Positions 45,569-55,575 of a stretch of 64,000 nucleotides of DNA are shown here, in pieces. Under the pieces are notes generated by a model. The model had not been told where the DNA came from, ran no database searches, and was given only the letters and a program-made list of their open reading frames with translations. A program made the position numbers and the translations under genes. The DNA comes from Paludibacteraceae bacterium (GTDB lineage Bacteria > Bacteroidota > Bacteroidia > Bacteroidales > Paludibacteraceae), in the NCBI GenBank assembly GCA_024399965.1, contig JAKSNJ010000008.1:1-64000 (forward strand), written 5' to 3'. The stretch's first letter is position 1. Every line of letters starts with the position of its first letter.

Positions 45569-46039
45569 ATGAAAAAAGGATATATCATAGCATTTGCGGT
45601 TATTCTCGTTTCCACCATTACAGCCATTATGGTGGTGCGCGCCCAAGAGCCGAACGAAGATCAACAGGAAACAACAATCTTGGACGCCATGCCCAATGCC
45701 ACTATCTACCAAGACTCCGCCATCACGCAACTGATGGAAGACCATTGGACAGGGCGAGTACGTGGCGAGATTGAGATGCAGGGATGGCGTGTGCAAATCT
45801 ACTCGTCCAATAACCAATTAGTAGCCAAGCAGGAAGCAGAAGCACTGAAAAAACAATTAGAGAACGAACTGACAGAGCCCATTTATATGGATTTTATTCA
45901 GCCGTTTTGGAAGGTGCGCATCGGCAATTTCCGCACAATGGAAGAGGCACGTACCTACCGCAACCAACTGGTGCAACAGTTCCCGGAACTGCAGGCGGAG
46001 TCGTATCCCGTGCGCGATGTCATTAAGATAAAGCAATGA
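45569..46039 (+). CDS. SPOR-domain exported protein
   Basis: A 156-residue protein with an N-terminal signal anchor ([20 protein letters not shown]) and a C-terminal SPOR fold (about 80-155: [37 protein letters not shown]). SPOR domains bind denuded peptidoglycan strands at the division site. Start ATG 45569 is preferred over 45482, which lies inside the kinase gene. It overlaps folE by 4 bp. Confidence 0.88.
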   Translation: MKKGYIIAFAVILVSTITAIMVVRAQEPNEDQQETTILDAMPNATIYQDSAITQLMEDHWTGRVRGEIEMQGWRVQIYSSNNQLVAKQEAEALKKQLENELTEPIYMDFIQPFWKVRIGNFRTMEEARTYRNQLVQQFPELQAESYPVRDVIKIKQ

Positions 46040-46620
46040 ACCTACAGGATTTTCAACCCAATCAAGACCTGACACAAGCCATTGCAGACAAGATGCGCGA
46101 TGTGCTGACACTGACGGGTGAGGACGCCACTCGGGACGGGTTGCGCCGTACACCGGAACGGATTGGAGAGGCAATGCAGTTCCTAACCAAAGGGTACCAA
46201 GAAGACCCGGACGCTATTCTACAATCGGCACTGTTTGAAGAGGATTATCGACAAATGGTGGTGGTAAAAGATATTGATTTCTATTCGCTATGCGAACATC
46301 ATCTGTTGCCTTTCTTTGGTAAGGCACACGTGGCATATATCCCCAACGGCAAGGTTACAGGACTCAGCAAAATCGCGCGTGTGGTAGATGTTTATGCCCG
46401 TCGTTTTCAAATCCAAGAACGTATGACCACCCAAATCAAGGAGTGCATTCAACGCACCCTTAATCCATTAGGAGTGATGGTGGTAATCGAAGCAGAACAC
46501 CTATGTATGCAAATGCGCGGTGTGCAAAAACAGCACAGTATCACTACTACATCTGATTTTACAGGTGCTTTTACCAGACAAGAGACCAGAGAAGAGTTCC
46601 TGAGACTAATTCGCGGATAG
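46036..46620 (+). CDS. folE: GTP cyclohydrolase I
   Basis: Opens GTP to dihydroneopterin triphosphate, the first step of folate synthesis. The 194-residue protein has the zinc ligands C86, H88/H89 (LCEHHLLPF) and a later Cys ([13 protein letters not shown]), with [20 protein letters not shown] and [12 protein letters not shown]. Full length. The gene ends the rightward run and is 4 bp from the convergent porZ end. Confidence 0.97.
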   Translation: MNLQDFQPNQDLTQAIADKMRDVLTLTGEDATRDGLRRTPERIGEAMQFLTKGYQEDPDAILQSALFEEDYRQMVVVKDIDFYSLCEHHLLPFFGKAHVAYIPNGKVTGLSKIARVVDVYARRFQIQERMTTQIKECIQRTLNPLGVMVVIEAEHLCMQMRGVQKQHSITTTSDFTGAFTRQETREEFLRLIRG

Positions 46621-46624
46621 GGCT

Positions 46625-49000
46625 TTAGTGCATAACAAGGATTTTCACCACCGTATGCTTATTGTCGGACGACTCGTTGCAGAAAACGCTATATACGCCA
46701 CTCGCAACGCGTTTACCATCGGCCGTTTTACCATCCCAAATGGCCAAACCACCATTCGAGTGAGTCGCACAAACCACATTGCCGGCATTATCGACAATGT
46801 GTACTTCGGAATTATCCATTAAGCCGGAAATCGTAATCGGGCCAAAATAATCAGGTCGCACAGGATTGGGGTAAGCATAGATAGTAGCATAATCCTCAAA
46901 CGGAGCAGCTGCATCGCTTTGGTAGGACATTAAGCCCTTGGCTGTACCAATAAACACCTTACCAGTGATGGGCTCAATCGCGATACTAATAATCGTATTG
47001 CTCAACAGGGGCGAATTATCCGTCGTAAAATGCTCAATAGTCTCCAATCCATCGGCAGACATCAGGTACAAGCCGGACGCCTCCGTGCCTATCCATTTAC
47101 GATTGGCGCCATCCACGACAATGGTGTTGATTTTTTCGGTTTCCAATAAATAGTCCGCCAAATTAGTGCCGTCGTTGCGTGGTATTTTTATACGCTCGCA
47201 CGCATTAGATTGCTTAAAGTCCACCGTAGCAGGAATCGTAATCAAACCCGTTTCAAGTGCTACCCACAGGGCGCCATCCTTGTCTTGAGTCATGGCATAA
47301 ATAACAGATAACGAGACCGTTTTGCCATCTTGGTCCACAAATGAGGGACGAGACACAATATCATCGTCCTGTATGTTTTGAGGGGTACCACCGTCATCCA
47401 ATAAGAAAATCCTCGGTTCGGAACGCGAATTGAAAATCCATTTCCAATTTGAATGGCGATTGTCTATAAACATCTCACCCGGGGCATATAATCTTTTTCC
47501 ACCTAAGGGGAGCACACTCCAAGTAGCCCGTTCTGCGGAATGCGCAGCTTGAATTTGGCCGGGGTTAGCCACATGGACAGGAGAGTCCACCTCCGTATTC
47601 AGTGCCCATAAATTGCCCATTTCATCGAATAAAGCACCATCTGTCCGCACGTAATAATCTTCGTGTGCTCCGGGGGCTGCTGACAGCAACGGACTATTAA
47701 AATAGGTATAGCGTTTTACCAATTTATTCTGATAAAACTCAAGTATACCATTTCCGTATGAGGTAGCAAAGAAATGCTCCGCATCAAAAGGATCTACCGC
47801 TATATTCATTATGTCGGTTATCGGCATACCATCCGTTTGCTGAATAATGTCGTCAGCAGATATATTCGTCCATCTGTCATTGTTGATATCATAAATCATG
47901 ATATTTCCGGGGCGTTTATCTTCAGATGACCAACGAGAACCGGGCACCATATAAAGTTTTTGATTAGCAATCTTTAGACGATAAGGGAGATTTAGAAGTG
48001 GTCCATCGACGTTAAATAGTTGCGACTCGCCATTGGCTTGACGAAACAAACCATAATCGCCCAAGGCGGTCCACATCGTATTGGACTGTTCTAAAACGTC
48101 ATATACCGGTGCCGGTGCGTCACGGTAAATGATGCCGGACGGAGTAAGTTGATAACAACCATTGCTATTTACTCCCACATAAAGTTCCCCATTACGAGCA
48201 ATCAAGCGCCTATAATAGTGATTTTCCTCTATGATTTGCCACTCGCCACGGAACTGCTTTCCCAAACTAATCATTACACTATCCTCATCGGTATGTCCCT
48301 GTGCCTTACGTTTATACACATGACGGCGTAGCGCGTACAAGGTGTCCTGATACACTCCCACCCCTACATACGATACCGAACTTGGTAAGGTACGGCGCTG
48401 CCAATTCATATAATCCATCGCGTTGTCACCACGCGACACGGAATACAAAGTTTGATCATCTACCGCAAAAATGGAATCTTTGGTAACGGCCACTCCAATC
48501 AAATTCACCTCTGAACCGTTAGCACCTATATAGTAGGTCTCACCTATCTGCCGTTTATCTACTTGTATCGTCATTAGGCCAAACGGCATCGCCAAATAAG
48601 CCGTATCTCCTTCAATGAGCATTTGGTTGGTCTTCTTGGTGGCTGCCATATCTTTCTGCAGCAAATCCGTCATCGGATAAATGGTGCTTCCTTTGATAAA
48701 ATCCACCAAACCGTCTTCATACACAATCACAAATGTTTTCGCCGAAGCATCATACCCTATCTGCGCAACATCCGACCCGTTTAGACCATCTAATTTGGAC
48801 AATGTCGTCACTTCCTCTGTCTGTTTATCCACATAAAAGACAGCATTACCTGCCAACCCATATATTCTATCTCCCACATCAACTATCTGACGCACAGAGC
48901 CATACGCCAAGTGTATTTGCCAAGTGAACATACGCGCATCCACCGCCCATACGGAGACGCACGCCATTATAGATAAAAGGAAAGGCAGGCACTTTTTCAT
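46625..49000 (-). CDS. porZ: PorZ-like type IX secretion component
   Basis: A 791-residue exported protein: signal peptide (MKKCLPFLLSIMACVSVWAV), two beta-propeller regions (about 25-700; SKLDGLNGSDVAQIGYDASA, LWVALETGLITIPATV, KWIGTEASGLYLMSAD) and a C-terminal strand-rich domain (YAYPNPVRPDYFGPITISG and ITISGLMDNSEVHIVD). Length, propeller pattern and end match PorZ, the surface protein that hands anionic lipopolysaccharide to the type IX sortase in Porphyromonas. It implies that the organism uses type IX secretion. Start overlaps the rdgB end by 4 bp. Confidence 0.85.
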   Translation of the reverse strand: MKKCLPFLLSIMACVSVWAVDARMFTWQIHLAYGSVRQIVDVGDRIYGLAGNAVFYVDKQTEEVTTLSKLDGLNGSDVAQIGYDASAKTFVIVYEDGLVDFIKGSTIYPMTDLLQKDMAATKKTNQMLIEGDTAYLAMPFGLMTIQVDKRQIGETYYIGANGSEVNLIGVAVTKDSIFAVDDQTLYSVSRGDNAMDYMNWQRRTLPSSVSYVGVGVYQDTLYALRRHVYKRKAQGHTDEDSVMISLGKQFRGEWQIIEENHYYRRLIARNGELYVGVNSNGCYQLTPSGIIYRDAPAPVYDVLEQSNTMWTALGDYGLFRQANGESQLFNVDGPLLNLPYRLKIANQKLYMVPGSRWSSEDKRPGNIMIYDINNDRWTNISADDIIQQTDGMPITDIMNIAVDPFDAEHFFATSYGNGILEFYQNKLVKRYTYFNSPLLSAAPGAHEDYYVRTDGALFDEMGNLWALNTEVDSPVHVANPGQIQAAHSAERATWSVLPLGGKRLYAPGEMFIDNRHSNWKWIFNSRSEPRIFLLDDGGTPQNIQDDDIVSRPSFVDQDGKTVSLSVIYAMTQDKDGALWVALETGLITIPATVDFKQSNACERIKIPRNDGTNLADYLLETEKINTIVVDGANRKWIGTEASGLYLMSADGLETIEHFTTDNSPLLSNTIISIAIEPITGKVFIGTAKGLMSYQSDAAAPFEDYATIYAYPNPVRPDYFGPITISGLMDNSEVHIVDNAGNVVCATHSNGGLAIWDGKTADGKRVASGVYSVFCNESSDNKHTVVKILVMH

Positions 49001-49566
49001 AGGAGTATATTTTTGAGTTGTTCCATCGCACGGGCACGATGGCTGATGGTATTTTTTATGTCTGCCGGCAATTCGGCAAAGGTCTTGTCAAATCCTTCGG
49101 GAATAAACAAAGGGTCATAGCCAAATCCACCCTGTCCCCGTTCCTCGGTGGCGATTGTACCACGTACTTCACCCTCCACCTGCTCTACTTTTCCATCGCG
49201 AATCAAAGTAACAACCGTTCTAAACCGTGCATTACGATTGCTCTTGCCGTGTAGTTCCGTCAGGGCTTTTTGGCGGTTGGCAGCATCGTTGTGCGCCTCA
49301 CCTGCCCAGCGTGCGGTATAGACACCCGGTGCACCGCCCAAAGCACTGATTTCCAAACCGGTATCGTCTGCAAAACAATCCACATGGTACTTGTCCCAAA
49401 TATACTGTGCCTTAATAAGCGAGTTTTGCTCCAATGTGGTACCATTTTCCTCAATATCCTCATTGCACCCCAATTCGCGCAAAGAGATAATTTGAAAAAC
49501 GGAAGGAAGTATTTTTCGTACTTCCTCCAATTTATGTGCATTGTTTGTTGCAAACACCAGTTTCAT
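48997..49566 (-). CDS. rdgB: XTP/dITP pyrophosphatase (RdgB/HAM1)
   Basis: Hydrolyses non-canonical purine triphosphates (XTP, ITP, dITP) to keep them out of DNA and RNA. The 189-residue protein has FATNNAHKLEEVR at the start, FADDTGLEISAL, and GQGGFGYDPLFIPEG with SHRARAM near the end. Full length. Overlaps aspA by 4 bp. Confidence 0.96.
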   Translation of the reverse strand: MKLVFATNNAHKLEEVRKILPSVFQIISLRELGCNEDIEENGTTLEQNSLIKAQYIWDKYHVDCFADDTGLEISALGGAPGVYTARWAGEAHNDAANRQKALTELHGKSNRNARFRTVVTLIRDGKVEQVEGEVRGTIATEERGQGGFGYDPLFIPEGFDKTFAELPADIKNTISHRARAMEQLKNILL

Positions 49567-50978
49567 CGCCGTGGTTGAATATTCAATTTAACGGGCTTTA
49601 TCATATTTTCCGGCGCCAAAATGGTATCTAATTCTTCTTTCGTCAGAATACCGTTCTCCAAAACCAATTCGTACACGCCACGACCTGTTGCCAATGCCTG
49701 TTTAGCTATCTTGGTGGAGTTCTTGTAACCAATGATTGGGTTGAGAGCAGTTACAATACCTATGCTACCTTTGATATAATTTTCGCAGCGCTCTTTGTCG
49801 GGCTTGATGCCTTCTATGCAGTACTGACGCAATACATCAAATCCGTTCATCATAATCTCGCAACTCTCAAAGCAGCATTGCGCCATCGTCGGCTCCATAG
49901 CATTCAGTTCCATTTGTGCTGCCTCGTTGCACATAGCCACGCATAAGTCGTTGCCTATCACCTTGTAACTGATTTGGTTCATTACCTCAGGGATAACCGG
50001 ATTGACCTTGCCGGGCATAATCGAACTACCGGGTTGACGTGCCGGCAGGTCCAGCTCATGCAGACCACATTTCGGTCCGGAGCCCAACAAACGTAAATCG
50101 TTGCAGATCTTGTTCATCTTGGTGGCAATGCAGCGCAACACCGAAGAGTAACCCACCATGCAACTGGTATCGGATGTGGCAGCCACTAAATCATCAGCCA
50201 AACGGATATTCCAACCGGTGATTTGTGCCATGTATTTTGTGCATAACTCAGCATAACCGGGTTCCGAACAAATACCTGTACCGATGGCAGTAGCACCCAT
50301 ATTGATGGTCAAAAACTCCGAAGCCGCAGCATTCAAATGCTTTATTTCATCGCGCAAAATAGCAGCGAAAGCGCCAAAAGTCTGTCCCAACGTCATCGGA
50401 ACGGCATCTTCCAACTGGGTACGTCCCATTTTTAGTACGTCCTTAAACTCAACGGCTTTTTGTTCAAAGGCGGCAATTAGTTGCTGTAAATGCTTAACCA
50501 GCTCTAAATGAGTAGCATATAGACCCATGTGAATAGCCGTTGGATAAGCATCATTCGTAGATTGAGAACAGTTAACGTGGTCGTTAGGAGAGCAATACAT
50601 ATACTCACCTGCCTGATGCCCCATAATCTGCAAGGCACGATTGGCAATCACCTCATTGGCATTCATATTGGTAGTGGTGCCTGCTCCGCCTTGAATCATA
50701 TCCACGGGGAACTGGTCATGCCACTGCCCTGCCAACAGTTCTTCACATGCCTGTTTGATGGCTGCAAACTGCTCATCAGTCAGCAGTCCTTGGTCGTGAT
50801 TGGCCATTGCAGCACCTAATTTGGTATATGCTAATCCGTTGATAAACAACGGGTAGTCTTTCAACTTAAATTTGGAAATAGGGAAATTCTCCATTCCACG
50901 CAGGGTCTGTACGCCATATAGGGCCTCTGCAGGAATCTCCTTTTCACCGATTAAGTCACTCTCAATGCGTGTTTTCAT
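49563..50978 (-). CDS. aspA: Aspartate ammonia-lyase
   Basis: Makes fumarate and ammonia from aspartate. The 471-residue member of the fumarase/aspartase superfamily has GSSIMPGKVNPVIPEV with catalytic Ser, NDHVNCSQSTND and GRTQLEDAVPMTLGQ. The aspartase-type GAGTTTNMNANEV fits aspA better than fumC. In anaerobes it feeds the fumarate reduction branch. Gap to the HIT gene upstream is 21 bp. Confidence 0.94.
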   Translation of the reverse strand: MKTRIESDLIGEKEIPAEALYGVQTLRGMENFPISKFKLKDYPLFINGLAYTKLGAAMANHDQGLLTDEQFAAIKQACEELLAGQWHDQFPVDMIQGGAGTTTNMNANEVIANRALQIMGHQAGEYMYCSPNDHVNCSQSTNDAYPTAIHMGLYATHLELVKHLQQLIAAFEQKAVEFKDVLKMGRTQLEDAVPMTLGQTFGAFAAILRDEIKHLNAAASEFLTINMGATAIGTGICSEPGYAELCTKYMAQITGWNIRLADDLVAATSDTSCMVGYSSVLRCIATKMNKICNDLRLLGSGPKCGLHELDLPARQPGSSIMPGKVNPVIPEVMNQISYKVIGNDLCVAMCNEAAQMELNAMEPTMAQCCFESCEIMMNGFDVLRQYCIEGIKPDKERCENYIKGSIGIVTALNPIIGYKNSTKIAKQALATGRGVYELVLENGILTKEELDTILAPENMIKPVKLNIQPRR

Positions 50979-50999
50979 ATCTGTAGATTTTCAATAACT

Positions 51000-51410
51000 T
51001 TATTCTTCACTCTCAATCGCTTCGGCAATCGAATTGGCGATGACACACATCTCGTCACTGCTCAATGCCAATTTGGGGTTGGTAAAGACCATATCCTTCT
51101 CCTTATTAAGAGGAACCAGATGTACGTGCACGTGATTAACCTCCATACCTAAAACAGCCACGCCCACACGTTTGCAGTTGGTGGCTTTCTTGATACCGGC
51201 TGCCACTTTCTTGCAGAACAACATCAATCCGGACAGGGTATCGTCCTCTAAATCAAAGATATAATCTGCCTCCGGTTCGGACAATTTGGGTATAACCAGC
51301 GTGTGGCCTTTTTGCAAAGGATTGATGTCCAAAAAGGCATAGTAATGCTCATCTTCAGCCACTTTGTAACTGGGAATTTCGCCATTGATGATACGTGAAA
51401 ATAGAGTCAT
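51000..51410 (-). CDS. HIT-family nucleotide hydrolase
   Basis: A 136-residue histidine-triad protein. The triad HVHVHLVP near 95-102 and CKRVGVAVLGMEVNH before it are as in Hint/HinT. It likely hydrolyses AMP-lysine-type phosphoramidates; the natural substrate is unknown. It lies 9 bp after greA, so both probably share the promoter at 52141-52172. Confidence 0.93.
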   Translation of the reverse strand: MTLFSRIINGEIPSYKVAEDEHYYAFLDINPLQKGHTLVIPKLSEPEADYIFDLEDDTLSGLMLFCKKVAAGIKKATNCKRVGVAVLGMEVNHVHVHLVPLNKEKDMVFTNPKLALSSDEMCVIANSIAEAIESEE

Positions 51411-51419
51411 AGTCGTAGA

Positions 51420-51890
51420 TTATAAACTGATTCCCAAAATTTCAAATTCGATGGTACCGGCAGGCACGTTCACCTGTGCCACTTCTCCCACTTTCTTGCC
51501 CAACAGGCCTTTGGCGATGGGGGTAGTAACAGCTATTTTGCCTTCCAAGATATTTGCCTCACCTTCTGTAACCAACTGATATACTTTCTCTTGACCATTC
51601 TTGCGATTCTTAACGCGAACCTTAGTCAGGATTTGTACCTCATCGGTTTTGATGGTGCTTTCGTCGATAATACGAGCTTCCATTATTTTGCCTTTTAGCA
51701 TAGCTATTCGGCTTTCCAAATGTCCTTGCTCTTCTTTGGCTGCATCATACTCAGCATTTTCACTCAAATCGCCTTTCTCACGTGCCTCTGCGATAGCAGC
51801 TATCACGCGAGGGCGCTCTGTTCCTTCAAGGAACTGCAATTCTTCTTTCAGTTTTTGGAGACCGTCTGCGGTCATGTAGGTTGTTGCCAT
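51420..51890 (-). CDS. greA: Transcription elongation factor GreA
   Basis: Rescues stalled RNA polymerase by stimulating cleavage of the backtracked transcript. The 156-residue protein has the N-terminal coiled coil (LKEELQFLEGTERPRVIAAI, with acidic tip EKGDLSENAEYDAAKEEQ) and the C-terminal FKBP-like domain (ITTP equivalent AVTTPIAKGLLGKKVGEV). Preceded by an 11-bp gap and the 34-residue gene. Confidence 0.97.
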   Translation of the reverse strand: MATTYMTADGLQKLKEELQFLEGTERPRVIAAIAEAREKGDLSENAEYDAAKEEQGHLESRIAMLKGKIMEARIIDESTIKTDEVQILTKVRVKNRKNGQEKVYQLVTEGEANILEGKIAVTTPIAKGLLGKKVGEVAQVNVPAGTIEFEILGISL

Positions 51891-51901
51891 ATCTATAAAT
51901 T

Positions 51902-52006
51902 TTAATATTTACGTTGTAGGATTTCGGCGGCTATGATGGCCTTCCGAATTTCGTCCGGATTGCTCATATCGGGCAGTAGGTCCATATTTTCAGTTTTGTC
52001 TTCCAT
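51902..52006 (-). CDS. 34-residue small protein upstream of greA
   Basis: ATG 52006 to TAA 51902-51904 encodes MEDKTENMDLLPDMSNPDEI then RKAIIAAEILQRKY. It is too short for most gene callers, but sits 11 bp before greA on the same strand and downstream of a strong promoter. The tail form DEIRKAIIAxEILxRKY is reminiscent of short Bacteroidales proteins, from memory. Function unknown. It could also be a leader peptide for greA. Confidence 0.6.
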   Translation of the reverse strand: MEDKTENMDLLPDMSNPDEIRKAIIAAEILQRKY

Positions 52007-52060
52007 AACATTTTATACACAATAATAACGAAAAAAATCCATAGCCGAGGCAGTTTTTTG

Positions 52061-52093
52061 AAAAACATCAGGAAACTTCACAGCCTCCTGATG
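52061..52093 (-). terminator. Attenuator-like hairpin in the greA leader
   Basis: Minus strand catcagga/tcctgatg (8 perfect pairs, 52093-52086 and 52073-52066) with a 12-nt loop, followed by five Ts (52065-52061). It lies between the promoter at 52141-52172 and the small gene at 52006, so it could cut transcription before greA. Confidence 0.55.
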
Positions 52094-52140
52094 CCATTAA
52101 ACCTAAACCTTAACTATGAAAATTTATTTGTTTTCGAGTG

Positions 52141-52172
52141 CAAAGGTACTGCTTTTTTTTGAGAAAAACAAA
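52141..52172 (-). promoter_or_regulatory. Promoter of the greA operon
   Basis: Minus strand TTTG (52172-52169), 20-nt gap, TACCTTTG (52148-52141). Leader to the 34-residue gene about 130 nt. The stretch 52149-52315 up to the rfbB end holds nothing else recognised. Confidence 0.8.
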
Positions 52173-52315
52173 TTTTTGGGCCAAAAAAACACCTTTTTTA
52201 TTGTTTTAAGCGTAATTTTAGGCAAAATTTTGGTTTCCGCAGTGATTGTGTGGTCCCGATATGGTCAGGAAATACACAGGCACTTTACCCGTCCCTTTTT
52301 TTGAACCGAATCTAA

Positions 52316-53449
52316 TTACCGATTCTTGTACATATCCTCGTAGTATTTCTCGTACTCACCGGAAGTGATATTGTCCATCCATTCTTGATTATCAAGATAC
52401 CAACAAACCGTTTTTTCGATACCTTCCTCAAACTGCAAAGATGGCTCCCAACCCAATTCACGTTGTAATTTAGATGAATCAATCGCATAGCGCATATCGT
52501 GTCCGGCACGGTCGGTAACATACGTAATCAAATCTAAATCAGCACCTTCCGGACGGCCTAACAAACGGTCAACGGTCTTAATTACCACCTTGATAATGTC
52601 TATATTTTTCCACTCGTTGAAACCGCCGATATTATACGTATCTGCCACATTTCCTTTGTGGAAAATCAAGTCAATAGCGCGTGCGTGATCCTCCACAAAC
52701 AGCCAGTCGCGCACATTTTCGCCCTTGCCATAGACCGGTAGCGGTTTGCGATGACGGATATTATTGATGAACAACGGAATCAGTTTTTCGGGGAACTGAT
52801 ACGGGCCATAGTTATTGGAGCAGTTGGTGACAATAGTCGGCATACCATAGGTATCGTGGAACGCACGAACGAAATGGTCGCTGCTCGCCTTGGACGCACT
52901 ATAAGGACTATGAGGCATGTACTTGAGGTCCTCTGTGAAGAACTTTTCACCATAAGCAAGGTGATGTTCAGCCGAAGAAGCGGTGGTCGTAAACGGCGGC
53001 TCAATGCCCTCCGGATGTGTCATTTCCAATGCGCCATACACCTCATCTGTAGAGATGTGGTAGAAACGTTTGCCCTCAAACTTCTCCGGCAACGACTCCC
53101 AGTAGAGTTTGGCTGCCTGCAACATACTGAGCGTGCCCATCACATTGGTGCGAGCAAAAGTGAAGGGGTCTTTGATACTGCGGTCCACATGACTCTCGGC
53201 TGCCAAGTGAATAACACCTGTCACCTGCTCCTCTTGCATCAATGCATAAATGGTATCAAAGTCACAGATGTCGGCCTTGACAAAACGATAATTCGGCTTG
53301 TCCTCTATGTCCTTCAGATTAGCCAAATTGCCGGCATAGGTCAGTTTATCTACGTTGATAATACGATACTCGGGGTACTTGTTTACAAAGAGACGTACCA
53401 CATGACTTCCAATAAATCCGGCACCGCCGGTGATAATAATGCTTTTCAT
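52316..53449 (-). CDS. rfbB: dTDP-glucose 4,6-dehydratase
   Basis: Second step of dTDP-rhamnose and other deoxysugar synthesis. The 377-residue SDR enzyme has GGAGFIGSH for NAD near residue 7, the STDEVYG loop, and the catalytic YxxxK as YSASKASSD. At 377 residues it is slightly longer than most; an insertion near EPPFTTTASSAEHHLAYGEK (about 155-175) accounts for it. The partner genes rfbA, rfbC and rfbD are not here. It is 1 bp from birA. Confidence 0.95.
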   Translation of the reverse strand: MKSIIITGGAGFIGSHVVRLFVNKYPEYRIINVDKLTYAGNLANLKDIEDKPNYRFVKADICDFDTIYALMQEEQVTGVIHLAAESHVDRSIKDPFTFARTNVMGTLSMLQAAKLYWESLPEKFEGKRFYHISTDEVYGALEMTHPEGIEPPFTTTASSAEHHLAYGEKFFTEDLKYMPHSPYSASKASSDHFVRAFHDTYGMPTIVTNCSNNYGPYQFPEKLIPLFINNIRHRKPLPVYGKGENVRDWLFVEDHARAIDLIFHKGNVADTYNIGGFNEWKNIDIIKVVIKTVDRLLGRPEGADLDLITYVTDRAGHDMRYAIDSSKLQRELGWEPSLQFEEGIEKTVCWYLDNQEWMDNITSGEYEKYYEDMYKNR

Positions 53450-53450
53450 A

Positions 53451-54182
53451 TTATAGGATATATTTAATTTGCTTAAAGTGATAGGTTTTCAATTCGTTAT
53501 CTCGCGTTCGCAATACTAATTCACCCTGCTCGGTCAGGTCTGCCACCTCTGCCTCAAATGACTGCGTCGAACGAATACCGTTCATCGTTGGGGCTGTACT
53601 CACTTCACGTTCCTCCCACCAGTACCAGCCACGACACCTATATAAACGCGCGCGATAGAGGTCATTCAATGTCGGTCCCCACTCCACAGACGACAGTTCG
53701 TCTAAAAAAGTTTGCAAGACCGCCTGTACATCGTATTTTTGCCCTGTTATCTGCGTCAATGAAATCGGGTTCGGGGCGTCACTATGCCACTGCGTTTGGT
53801 TGAGATTGAGTCCTATTCCAACGATGGAATCGGCTATTTGGCTGCTACACAACGTGTTCTCAATCAATATGCCTGCCAACTTGCGGTCGCCATAGTACAG
53901 GTCATTGGGCCATTTAATCGTCAAGTTTATAGCCGATGGCAGATAGGATGCCACTGTTTTATGCAGTGCTAATGCCACCACTTGATTGATTTGCCACTGG
54001 TGCTGCGCCGCCAAATTGAGATTCTTCAACCGCACCGAACAAAGCAAGTTCTGCCCCCGTTCGCTCTCCCAACCATTGCCGGCTTGACCACGACCTGCCG
54101 TCTGATAATCCGTACGCACATAATCTACCTCGGGGTGCTGACGCAAGTAGTCGTTGGTGCTATTTATTTCGGCGATAAACAT
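53451..54182 (-). CDS. birA: Biotin-protein ligase
   Basis: Attaches biotin to carboxylase carrier domains. The 243-residue protein has the catalytic core only: NSTNDYLRQ, GRGQAGNGWES (biotinyl-AMP loop, usual GRGRRG), IKWPNDLYYGDRKLAGILIE, and a short C-terminal domain (GELVLRTRDNELKTYHF). There is no N-terminal HTH, so it does not act as a repressor. Overlaps dacB by 23 bp. Confidence 0.94.
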   Translation of the reverse strand: MFIAEINSTNDYLRQHPEVDYVRTDYQTAGRGQAGNGWESERGQNLLCSVRLKNLNLAAQHQWQINQVVALALHKTVASYLPSAINLTIKWPNDLYYGDRKLAGILIENTLCSSQIADSIVGIGLNLNQTQWHSDAPNPISLTQITGQKYDVQAVLQTFLDELSSVEWGPTLNDLYRARLYRCRGWYWWEEREVSTAPTMNGIRSTQSFEAEVADLTEQGELVLRTRDNELKTYHFKQIKYIL

Positions 54183-55575
54183 CTAATAAATATTGCTCGA
54201 TGGCACGCTTGATTTGCTGGCTGGTGGCATTGGAATTATTCACCAAAACCGCAAACACCAATTTATCTCCGTTGGGCAAATCCATATACCCTGCATAGTT
54301 GCGCGTTCCCTTAATCGTACCCGATTTGGCATGTACCTTGCCCTCCAACTCCGTCTTTGCCAAGACTGCTTTCAGCGTACCCGTCTTGCCACTGGTTGGC
54401 AGCGATTGCATAAAAGCCGTGTAATTTTTGCTTCTTGCCATATAGGTCAGCAGATTGACGAACTGATTGGCACTCACGCCATTCTGTGGCGCCAAGCCGC
54501 AGCCATCTAAGATTTGCGCCGTAAAAATATCTACCCCATGGTTGTGCCAAAACTGCTTCACGTAATCCGCTGCATTGTGAATGGTGCAAGGCACTCGCCG
54601 TTGGGCAGCCAAATTGCGAAAAAGCATTTCGGCATTGAGGTTAACCGAATGAAGATTCGTCTGTTCCACAATAGAAGCCAACGTGGGCGAATAATGCGTA
54701 TAGAGCAACGTACGCTGTTTGCGGTCCGTTTCTGTCAAATAGGAAGCACTGTCCCGCACCTCTATTCCACTTACACGCAGTCGTGCAGTCAGGTGTTGTG
54801 CCAGCAACAATGGCGGATTAGGAATATCTCCACGCACGCCAAACACCCCGTGATTAGACGGAATACTGCCGGTCAAATAGCGGCAATATTGATACGGAAG
54901 CCCGTGTACATACGCGCCATCGTAATCAATTTCGGTACAACGGATATGGTTTTCATACGTTAGTCCGGGTATGGTCGGGAAGGTACGAATAACATGCGCC
55001 ACTGACCCCACTTCGGCACTCTTGAGTTGGATATTCACGGTGTTATCCAAATATGCCAATGCAAAAATCCCCGGGGCATAATAATTGCCGATATCTTCGT
55101 ACACCCAACCCGGGTTAAGTGCATCGCCGTCGTAATACGAGCCATCGCCTATTACACGTCCTTCTATCCGATGAATACCGGCTTTTTGCAAGGCCTTTAC
55201 CCATTGCGTCAAAAACGCATCTCCTCCCCAATCCTTGCCACCAAGTGTCGGGTCGCCTTGCCCCTCAATGTACAAATTGCCTTGCAAAACACCGTCTTTA
55301 ATTTGGCCGCTATACTTCAAATAGGTGGGAATTTTATAATCCGCCCCCATCAACTCCAACGATGTAGCCGTTGTAAACAACTTCATCGTCGAGGCAGGAG
55401 GTATCAAATTGTCCGACCGATAAGCATCTATCTCTTCGCCTGTACTCAGCCGGCGCACCGACACACCAACATTGGCAAAGCGAATGGCAGAGGAAGCCAC
55501 AAATCGCTCCAATGGCGTTTCGGCGCTCACCATCGTACTAAACAACAAGTATATATATATCAGTCGTTTACGCAT
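54160..55575 (-). CDS. dacB: D-alanyl-D-alanine carboxypeptidase / PBP4
   Basis: A class C low-molecular-weight penicillin-binding protein that trims peptidoglycan in the periplasm. 471 residues: signal peptide (MRKRLIYIYLLFSTMVSAET), SxxK as PASTMKLFTT near 60, SxN as SVNLNAEML region, and KTG as GKTGTLKAVL near 400 followed by HAKSGTIKGTRNYAGYM. Full length S13 family. Overlaps plsC by 8 bp. Confidence 0.94.
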   Translation of the reverse strand: MRKRLIYIYLLFSTMVSAETPLERFVASSAIRFANVGVSVRRLSTGEEIDAYRSDNLIPPASTMKLFTTATSLELMGADYKIPTYLKYSGQIKDGVLQGNLYIEGQGDPTLGGKDWGGDAFLTQWVKALQKAGIHRIEGRVIGDGSYYDGDALNPGWVYEDIGNYYAPGIFALAYLDNTVNIQLKSAEVGSVAHVIRTFPTIPGLTYENHIRCTEIDYDGAYVHGLPYQYCRYLTGSIPSNHGVFGVRGDIPNPPLLLAQHLTARLRVSGIEVRDSASYLTETDRKQRTLLYTHYSPTLASIVEQTNLHSVNLNAEMLFRNLAAQRRVPCTIHNAADYVKQFWHNHGVDIFTAQILDGCGLAPQNGVSANQFVNLLTYMARSKNYTAFMQSLPTSGKTGTLKAVLAKTELEGKVHAKSGTIKGTRNYAGYMDLPNGDKLVFAVLVNNSNATSQQIKRAIEQYLLDVYRRNK

